Shown in pieces: positions 57,428 to 64,000 of a DNA stretch of 64,000 nt. The notes below the pieces were generated by a model that was not told where the DNA came from, ran no database searches, and saw nothing but the letters and a program-made list of their open reading frames with translations. Position 1 is the first letter of the stretch. The number at the start of each line of letters is the position of its first letter. Source of the DNA: Adineta vaga (Eukaryota; Rotifera); assembly GCA_021613535.1 (NCBI GenBank), contig CP075493.1, forward strand, positions 744,001-808,000, read 5' to 3'. Both the position numbers and the translations under genes were made by a program.

Positions 57428-58299
57428 TCTAATTCAACATTTGCGGTTCCTACGTGCTCATATGAGGAACTTGAAGATGGGTATGGAACCATTATTGGAC
57501 CTATGTCGGCTAAAAAACGTGAAGGTCTAACAATTCCATTTTATAAAAATATTGTTGAAGGAAAAAATTTTGATTTTGAATGTCGTCCTCCAGTAACATG
57601 TCGTGCGGCAGAAATTCATTTTAAATCAAATAAAGAAACACTTTGGTTAGAACGACATATGCATTTAACTCAATTATTTATTGGTCTGGGCGGAAAAGAT
57701 CCATTTATGATGGTTTTAGGTAAACCAACACATAATCGAACGGATTTAAATGAAGAACAAAGAGCTCTACCTGATTTAAATAATGTTAAAGCTTTTATTG
57801 TACCAGCAGGTAAGATGTTATAAATTTTACTTGTATAATCATTATCTTAAAGATTAGAGATTTCTATCTAGCTTTGAATAATCTCCAAAAGATATGTCTA
57901 CCTTAATCTAACAATCTGAATCCGTGTTCTAATGTAACAAAAAATGCGCGGGGATAAAATATTTTTTTTGCTTTGATGTCTATCCTCATCACTATTATGA
58001 TCGAGCCTTTAACTTTAATGAATCTTTATTATTTTGTATTTTTTTTTGTGTGTGTAGGTTGTGGTTTAATTCTTCATAAAGGTACCTGGCATGATTTTCC
58101 AGTCAGTATTGGGAATTCTATAACTGTTTTAACGTTTAATAGTGCAGAGGTAGTTGAAGCTCTCGCTGCTATGCCTGCACCAGGTGAAATGCTTGGACAA
58201 GGTGATGTTTACAAAATTAACCTTCCGCAACGTCTTGGCCTAACAGTTACGTATAATTTTGAAATAACAACAACAACAAATAACGAAAAAGAAACATAA
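57428..58299 (+). CDS. allA-like: Ureidoglycolate lyase (AllA family)
   Basis: Splits ureidoglycolate to glyoxylate and urea, the last step of allantoin use. The exon from about 57428 to 57809 and the exon 58058-58299 give about 207 aa; family members are about 160-200. Signatures: L-E-D-G-Y-G-T-I-I-G at the start, C-R-A-A-E-I-H-F, L-E-R-H-M-H-L-T-Q-L-F-I-G-L-G-G, V-K-A-F-I-V-P-A-G and the late H-K-G-T-W-H-D-F-P-V. A 5' exon with the initiator ATG is not identified. The 248-base intron is long for this window. AllA is bacterial and fungal and generally absent from animals, so lateral acquisition is likely. Neighbours are other ureide-type enzymes. Confidence 0.85.
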
Positions 58300-58807
58300 T
58301 AATTGATGAAAATAATACAAATCAAATCAAATCAACTATTTATACTTATTTTACCCTGAATTTCTAGATTTCTATATCTGTAATAGCATAAACTTGTTAT
58401 TCAATAGATTTACGCAATCATAAAACATTTTCTTCATACTTTGTACATGTGAATAAACCACTATGTTTGTCATACATTGTCAATAGAGATACACGAATTC
58501 CAATTAACAGGATATCAGCCCTGACTGAAACTGGACGTATTTCTAATCGTCATATTGTCCTTGTGGTAACCATATTTTATGTCCAATGGGCATTATTGAA
58601 GAATATAGACTAGTTAACATCATACACACTTAAGCTCACGATTACAATACTTTATAGTTCTACACACATTGCAATCGCATACAAAGAAAACTTCTATAAT
58701 AGTAATTAGGATACTTCTATTGGTCTTTATGATAGATCAATAAATAGTTATAATAAAACAAGATTATGCTTCTTTTTTTATAGTTCCAAGTAGAAGATTT
58801 TAAGACA
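58300..58807. other. Intergenic between convergent genes
   Basis: 3' flanks of the lyase gene (plus) and the amidohydrolase gene (minus). No gene seen. Confidence 0.4.
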
Positions 58808-59485
58808 TTATTTCAAGACGTTGAGCACTTTATCTGATTGTGATACCCAACCAAATATACCTCCTTGAGCCTTGATCATATCGAGAGCTGCTACTTGAAA
58901 CTTAGGAAAGTATGATCCAACACAATCTTCAAGAACAAGACATTCATAGCCTCGATCATTAGCTTCACGTACAGTAGTATTAACACAGACTTCAGTGGTG
59001 ACTCCGGTGACGATCAGTTGCTTAATATTGTAATTGTTAAGAATCGTATTGAGATCTGTCGCATAGAATGCACCTTTTCCACATTTATCAATAATTGGTT
59101 CGTCAGGTAATGGATAAAGTTCTGGAATAATATCATGTCCAGGTTCACCTCGCACCAAAATGCGACCCATTGGACCAGCATCACCAATGCACATAGTACT
59201 TCGACCGCGAATCTTCTTACTTAATGGAAGATCAGATAAATCTGGCCGATGACCTTCTCGAGTATGTACGATTTTTAAGCCAGCAGCACGCCATGCTGCC
59301 AGTAGTTTCTGGTTTGGACTAATTGTTCGACGAAGTTGTTCCACATCATTACCCAACATTGCACCAAAACCACCGGGTTCTAAAAAATCGCGTTGCATGT
59401 CGATAATCAATAATGCGCATTGACTTGGTATAAACTCGAATGCATATGGCTCAGCTGTAACGGTTAAAGTTTTATTAATATCCAT
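58808..59485 (-). CDS. Isochorismatase-fold amidohydrolase (biuret/ureidoacrylate type), 225 aa
   Basis: Intronless, ATG at 59485. The Asp-Lys-Cys triad is visible: Asp29 in L-L-I-I-D-M-Q-R-D-F, Lys134 in I-I-D-K-C-G-K-G, Cys167 in V-T-G-V-T-T-E-V-C-V. H-T-R-E-G-H-R-P-D-L-S-D-L-P (74-87) and C-V-N-T-T-V-R-E-A-N-D-R-G (167-179) are typical of biuret hydrolases and RutB-like ureidoacrylate hydrolases, which cleave C-N bonds of urea derivatives. The substrate cannot be told from sequence. It is clearly less AT-rich than surrounding genes and has no introns, which fits a recent bacterial origin. It lies 157 bases downstream of the AtzH/HpxZ-like gene in the same orientation. Confidence 0.85.
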   Translation of the reverse strand: MDINKTLTVTAEPYAFEFIPSQCALLIIDMQRDFLEPGGFGAMLGNDVEQLRRTISPNQKLLAAWRAAGLKIVHTREGHRPDLSDLPLSKKIRGRSTMCIGDAGPMGRILVRGEPGHDIIPELYPLPDEPIIDKCGKGAFYATDLNTILNNYNIKQLIVTGVTTEVCVNTTVREANDRGYECLVLEDCVGSYFPKFQVAALDMIKAQGGIFGWVSQSDKVLNVLK

Positions 59486-59642
59486 TTTAACGTTATGTTT
59501 TTGCTATATCAAATCCAATTTAGAAGATTATTCTAAAAAAGCAAAATCTGAAATAATTTAATAGAGAACACTTCATATAAAGTTTTAATCTTCAAAATAC
59601 TCAACAAAAAACAGTGTGGTTGTGAATATATACTACTACGTT

Positions 59643-60059
59643 CTAGCTTTTAATGAAATCAGTATGCACACTGACATGAGCAGCAACAATTTTCCAGCCA
59701 TTACCAACATCTAAATCCGATCCTAATCTAGCCCAGGTTTGCATTTGTCGGCCACATACTGGTTTTTCGACACCATTGCTAAACTCCGTACTGACTGTTG
59801 CGAAGTCATTACCAAACGTCGTAATTATTGTACGATGAAGTTGTCTTTCAGCTGGTACTGGCTGTGCAGTAGTGCGCCACTGATAAATTGCCTCTACGCC
59901 ATGTTGAATATCGGCAATACCATAACGAACCGTTTCAGGCGCATTCCAAAACATTAGATTCATTGTATTTACATCATTATCTATCAGAGCTTGTTCATAC
60001 CTGGTAAATGCTGCCTTTACTTGCGCAACCACTTCATGTTTGTTAATTTCAAACGTCAT
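59643..60059 (-). CDS. hpxZ/atzH-like: AtzH/HpxZ-like NTF2-fold protein (DUF3225), 138 aa
   Basis: Intronless; the ATG at 60059 is preferred over an upstream TTG. F-T-R-Y-E-Q-A-L-I-D-N-D, M-F-W-N-A-P-E-T-V-R-Y-G-I and Q-W-R match the DUF3225 family, as do the late G-R-Q-M-Q-T-W-A-R and W-K-I-V-A-A-H-V-S. In bacteria members are encoded with oxalurate (hpx) and s-triazine/biuret (atz) degradation genes. Its role there is accessory or decarboxylating and is not settled for every member. As with its neighbour, the base composition is nearer 40-45% GC than the local background by eye. The pairing with an isochorismatase-fold amidohydrolase suggests the two arrived together. Confidence 0.85.
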   Translation of the reverse strand: MTFEINKHEVVAQVKAAFTRYEQALIDNDVNTMNLMFWNAPETVRYGIADIQHGVEAIYQWRTTAQPVPAERQLHRTIITTFGNDFATVSTEFSNGVEKPVCGRQMQTWARLGSDLDVGNGWKIVAAHVSVHTDFIKS

Positions 60060-60539
60060 CAATTATTATAGAGCTGGTTAAGTATTGAATTTTTTTCCTG
60101 ATTTCAACAATTCTAAATAGATTACCATACGCAAATGTTAACGTTGATTGTGAATCAAATTTTTATGTCACAATGTTGGACGAAACTCGAATCTAAACTA
60201 ACCTTGATTTTATTCGTCCACGTTGATAAACAATGTGACTCGTTTGCTTTACGAAAGAATATGAAAAATTTGTCTTAATAAGTGTATATATAAGAACATT
60301 TTTTTTTAAACTTTTTATTGTTCTTTTATCTTAAAATTATTTTATTTATTACTTGAAAAACGTTTAAGATATAAAACTAAGAGTATCAATGAGAATAAAA
60401 GATGCAGGTGTGGAAAAGTTTCATAACCTAAAATAATATTATAAAAATCTAGTAATGCATTCTTTAACACGATCATTTAAAAACTAAGCAATTAAATTTT
60501 TCAATTTTGTTTTAATTCATCTAGGTTTTCTACCTCTTA
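60060..60539. other. Intergenic, 5' flank of the AtzH/HpxZ-like gene
   Basis: Returns to AT-rich composition immediately upstream of the gene; no coding pattern. Candidate promoter for the two-gene minus-strand group. Confidence 0.4.
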
Positions 60540-61234
60540 TCTATATATATAAAGAAGAAAGTTTGTCTGTCTGTCTGTTCGCTATGCGTTCAGTCCTTGT
60601 AAAAGCTAATGTCACCAAACCTTCCACAATGCTTCTTTAGGTCCAGAGGAAGGTCGACATGGGGTTAGAATAGTCATCGAGGGATGAGGGTGGGGCGTTG
60701 GTGTCTGCATCTACGATGGACAACTGCAATGCCTGAGTTGGATTCTCGGAAAAAACTGAATCTGAAGTGAAATGACTACTCTAACTGTATGGAGTCAAAG
60801 TGAAGGTTATAAACTAGAGAATGACTTGCAGCGAGCGTCTGAAAATAGGCAGATCTATTGAGGGGTGTGAGTTGCAGCGGGACAATAGGAGTGGATTTAA
60901 AAGGAACAGAGCTGTATATCGTATGCATAGCGAGACAAGACCAGTAGGAAAGAACTAATAAAGAGGTGCGGAAAGTTCTGAAAAAAAGACCTGATATATG
61001 ACGTGAAAAGGGATATAGGAAGGTTTCAGTACGGAGGTGAAAGACAGGTAACTCGTACTGAGTGGCAACCTGAAGGATTACAGTGGCTAAGGCAGAACAG
61101 GAAAGGAGAGTGTGAGAGTTTTTTGATACACGACGGGTAAATACCAACGGAGAGGTCCAATGGGTGATGAGAAAAGCACTACTGTAGATGAAAAACGTAA
61201 ATTGTGTTCTTTTTGCAACGGGTATCTCCGCTAG
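60540..61234 (+). mobile_element. Helitron-like non-autonomous element, copy D
   Basis: TCTATATATATAAAGAAGAA at the left, GGTATCTCCGCTAG followed by T at the right (CTAG 61231-61234). It matches copy A almost throughout, except for the internal duplication and the MITE, which are absent here. That makes it the best empty-site control for copy A. Minus-strand open frames common to A and D have no known motif. Confidence 0.65.
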
Positions 61235-61334
61235 TATCGTAATATATAATCAATATAATATTATTTTCAAGTTCTATTTATGTTATTAAATGAAAAATGA
61301 TAAGAAATGCGTTGAAAACGAAATATACATGTTT

Positions 61335-62222
61335 TTATATTATTGTTGGTATTATTCTATTGGGCTTTTGTTTAATTCTTTTCATTATAGCAATTTTAAG
61401 TGGATCTGTATATTTAAACATGATAATCATCAAAAATGTCGAAGAAATAACGAGAAAACTAAAAACAATACGATGATACTATTTTGATAGATCGATAAAA
61501 AAAGAAATAATTACAAAAGTTACATATGGAATACCAAAAATGAATAAAATATTGACAAGAATTATTGTACGTCGAACCATTTCTAAATTTCTTTGTGCAC
61601 GTAATAAAATATTTACAGATGTTGTTCGTTGATTTATTTGTTTAATAAATCGAATTAATTTGATATAAATTATCATTAATAATAATAAAGGAAATAAATA
61701 AACTGATAATAACATATAAATTATTGAAAATGATAATCGAAATGGTATAATACATATTTGATTATCAATTATATAAATAATTTCACTACATAGATAATAT
61801 TCTAATGGATTTAGAAAACTTATAATCCATATAGAAAGAATAAGAATCATTTGAAATTTTCCTGATTGATAAACTAAACGAAATGGATAAAAACAACACA
61901 AAAATAACGATAAAATGCTTGTAAAAGAAAACTAAAATTCATTACACTACATGTCGAATAAGCAATATAAGTACGTATTGTACAAAATAAATCTACATAT
62001 GAGATTTGTTTTAGATCATTATATAATGTAAATAAATCAAATACAAATAGAAATACAGATAAACATACATTTGTTATTAATATCATTGGTACTGTATGAC
62101 AAGTTTTATCTTTAATTATAATAAATAAATAAAATAATGATAATATCATTGTTAAAAGAAGTGATTGAAATATACCAAGATTCAACAATAAATTCTGAAG
62201 AATTCGATATAGTTGACATATT
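61335..62222 (-). pseudogene. GPCR pseudogene (7TM, one nonsense and one or two frameshifts)
   Basis: All seven membrane segments can be traced. TM1-TM3 are visible (LLLTMILSLFYLFIII; LITNVCLSVFLFVFDLF; YSTCSVMNFSFLLQAFYRYF). A one-base loss in a T-run near 61885-61895 shifts the frame into F-Y-P-F-R-L-V-Y-Q-S-G. TM4-TM6 follow, ending V-T-F-V-I-I-S-F-F-I-D-L-S-K and a TAG at 61479-61481. The same frame continues into a normal TM7 and tail (YHRIVFSFLVISSTFLMII, then FKYTDPLKIAIMKRI), ending at 61335. The ATG at 62222 is also out of phase with TM1. Homopolymer sequencing error could explain one shift but not the TAG. Confidence 0.75.
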
Positions 62223-62757
62223 AATAATTAAAAAGATATATATTACTCGTCACTATATTATTATTTTGTTCTTTGAGATTAAAAGAAACTAAATGAATGT
62301 TTCTAATTTAGTTTTACAAGATTTGTTTTTCATCTTGAAATAAGATTAAAAAACTGCTCTTATATATAGTCTAGAGATATTCATAGAAATAATTTCCTGT
62401 TTAGTTAAATTATTTCTACGTTAAAGAAATTTCTTATCCAAATGCGACACATTATGTGTTAAAGAAGAAGAAGAAAAAACAAATGTTTTATCATAATAAA
62501 TGAAATAGGATTTTTTATAGAATTGTTAAGTCTAAAAATATCTTCTATCAATCGTTTTAATAAATCATTAAACGTTGTCTTTGAAAGTAAATATTTACAT
62601 TTCATATTTTTTCTCATACATCATTTTCTTTCGTTCTGTTTGGTTTGTTTTCGACGGAAGAATTTTATTATTATTTGATCGAGCAAGACAAAATTTGTTT
62701 CTATCGAGTTGATTTCATTTTGTAGATTTATTTTCATCAAAACTAAATTTTTCTATA
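62223..62757. other. Intergenic
   Basis: AT-rich 5' flanks of the GPCR pseudogene (minus) and the B-box gene (plus). Confidence 0.4.
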
Positions 62758-64000
62758 ATGATAGACAACGATTCAATTTCACAATCATCTAGTGAATATG
62801 TTAAATAATGAATATTCACACTTATTTTTATTTTAAATTTAGCGATGTATCAATGTGACAATTGTCAATCATCAAATGCAACATTATGGTGTGAATTTTG
62901 TTCTAATAATTATTGTGAAACATGTTCGTTGGATATTCATCGACATAAAGCCTTTTCTGATCATCGTTTAATGTCAATTGATGAAAAACCATGTCAATCA
63001 TTTTTATGTGTACAATGTTCAAAGAAAGAACTTAATTTTTTCTGTTACGATTGTGTTCTTATTATCTGTGGAGATTGTTTATTATCAACACACAATAATC
63101 ATCATTTTATTATTGTTGATGCAAAAAGCAAAAATATTGTATTAAAGGTTAGTCTTAAACAAATTCTATCTTGACCCGTCATATTAGTTTTAATTAATCG
63201 CGTTATTAACAATTGTGTTATCTTAATAAATAATGTTCATTAATTAACGAGATTTTTTGTCATATTTGAGCTTCTTTTGTGTAGAATCTATAGAACTGTG
63301 TCAGTACGTTCATCCATTACAGTTAAAGACCCAATCGTCATGATTTATAGAGGTTCAAATTCTTCCCGTTAGATATTTTGACATTTTCTTTCAGATGATT
63401 TTTGACAAAACCTATTAATCTTTTCCTCGTCGGTCTGATAAAAAGTTTTTTAATTATCATTCTTCAAAAGGATAGATAATACCTCAATAGGGCAGTTAAT
63501 TCTGTTAATTTCGAGATATTTGTAAGTCAGTCGTACCAGTTCGATGGTTCCACTGGCTATATGAACATACAGAAAGTATATAAATATAATTTTATTCAGA
63601 CGATCTCTAATGGTAAAAGAAGTAAATTAATTTTAAATGAAAATTTTAATCAACAATTAAAACAAATCGATACAATTGAAAATATAAATCGAAAGAAGAT
63701 TGAAGAAATATTTTTAAATTTACGTAAAATATTAGATGAATATGAACATCAATTACAAGAAAAGATTTCAATAATTGAAAGAAAAAATAAAAATCTTATT
63801 GAAAATTATCAACGTCAAATTATTTCTTCAAAAGAATTGAATTCAAATAAAATCTTTGCAATGTATTTCTCAAGAAAAAAACAAGAATTTCATGAAAATT
63901 TCCATCAAACAATGAATGAAATACATTATTTACAACCAGCAATTCGAATTCTTTATAAAATCGAAGGTTTGGATTATTTCGAAACAATTGAACGTACAAT
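62758..64000 (+). CDS. B-box zinc-finger, coiled-coil (TRIM-like) protein, partial
   Basis: Exons 62758-62791, 62843-63147 and 63600 to beyond the window edge, with phases 1 and 0 that agree. Two Cys/His zinc-binding boxes are visible. The first is C-D-N-C...C-E-F-C...C-E-T-C...H-x-x-H. The second is C-V-Q-C...F-F-C-Y-D-C...C-G-D-C...H-N-N-H-H. A long Lys/Glu/Gln-rich coiled coil follows (EKISIIERKNKNLIENYQRQ and on). No RING finger precedes the boxes, so this is a RING-less TRIM-like protein. In bdelloids many such genes end in NHL repeats, which would lie past the window. The 3' part is missing. Confidence 0.75.

Noticed and set aside
1-64000. CRISPR arrays, bacterial operons, ribosome binding sites, rRNA or tRNA genes
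   Set aside because: None seen. The genes have spliceosomal introns, and the repeats present are minisatellite, telomere-like or transposon-related.

Overview
The window looks like bdelloid rotifer nuclear DNA; this is inferred, since no database search was possible. It is AT-rich, with many short GT-AG introns of about 45-65 bases. Short arrays of the TGTGGG unit occur, which is the telomeric repeat known from Adineta. Typical bdelloid families are present: FMRFamide-type GPCRs, FG-GAP, kelch and NHL proteins, ADP-ribosyltransferase (ART) plus TPR proteins, and F-box proteins. Several intronless or intron-poor genes have a bacterial look.

Layout. 1-8.3 kb: kelch, NHL and ankyrin remnants, one intact hypothetical gene, one GPCR and a deleted pogo-type transposase. 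8.7-11.5 kb: two tandem genes for putatively lipidated, degenerate ART-like proteins with a Cys/His-rich tail. They meet, tail to tail, a four-exon protease gene (11.5-13.6 kb) in which an inactive trypsin domain is fused to an apparently active one. 14-19.5 kb: a tetraspan gene, a second GPCR, a kelch pseudogene and a decayed tetraspan copy. 19.6-27.6 kb: ATP-grasp and histidine-phosphatase genes in divergent orientation, a Ly6-type GPI protein, a Helitron-like element with a nested hAT-type MITE, and a radical SAM gene. 28-32 kb: two pseudogenes, one of them ART plus TPR. 32.9-39.1 kb: a membrane mucin with five exon-encoded Cys-rich modules, then a YHYH-domain surface protein. 39.7-41.9 kb: repeats. 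42.4-48.6 kb: a giant FG-GAP membrane protein with 28 repeats and a broken FG-GAP relative. 50.7-52.5 kb: an F-box gene.

52.9-60.1 kb is the most interesting block. It holds an SLC43-like transporter, a polysaccharide-deacetylase/PuuE-like gene, a ureidoglycolate lyase (AllA family), an isochorismatase-fold amidohydrolase of the biuret/ureidoacrylate type, and an AtzH/HpxZ-like protein. The last four families belong to purine, ureide or biuret catabolism in bacteria. One branch of SLC43 (SLC43A3) transports purine nucleobases. A laterally acquired ureide-degradation cluster in an animal genome is therefore a reasonable hypothesis. 60.5-62.2 kb holds another Helitron-like copy and a GPCR pseudogene. 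A B-box gene runs off the right edge.

Exon joins were assembled by eye. Where exon lengths sum to a whole number of codons, this is stated and confidence is higher. Many other loci carry nonsense codons or frameshifts, so the window is rich in decaying gene copies.
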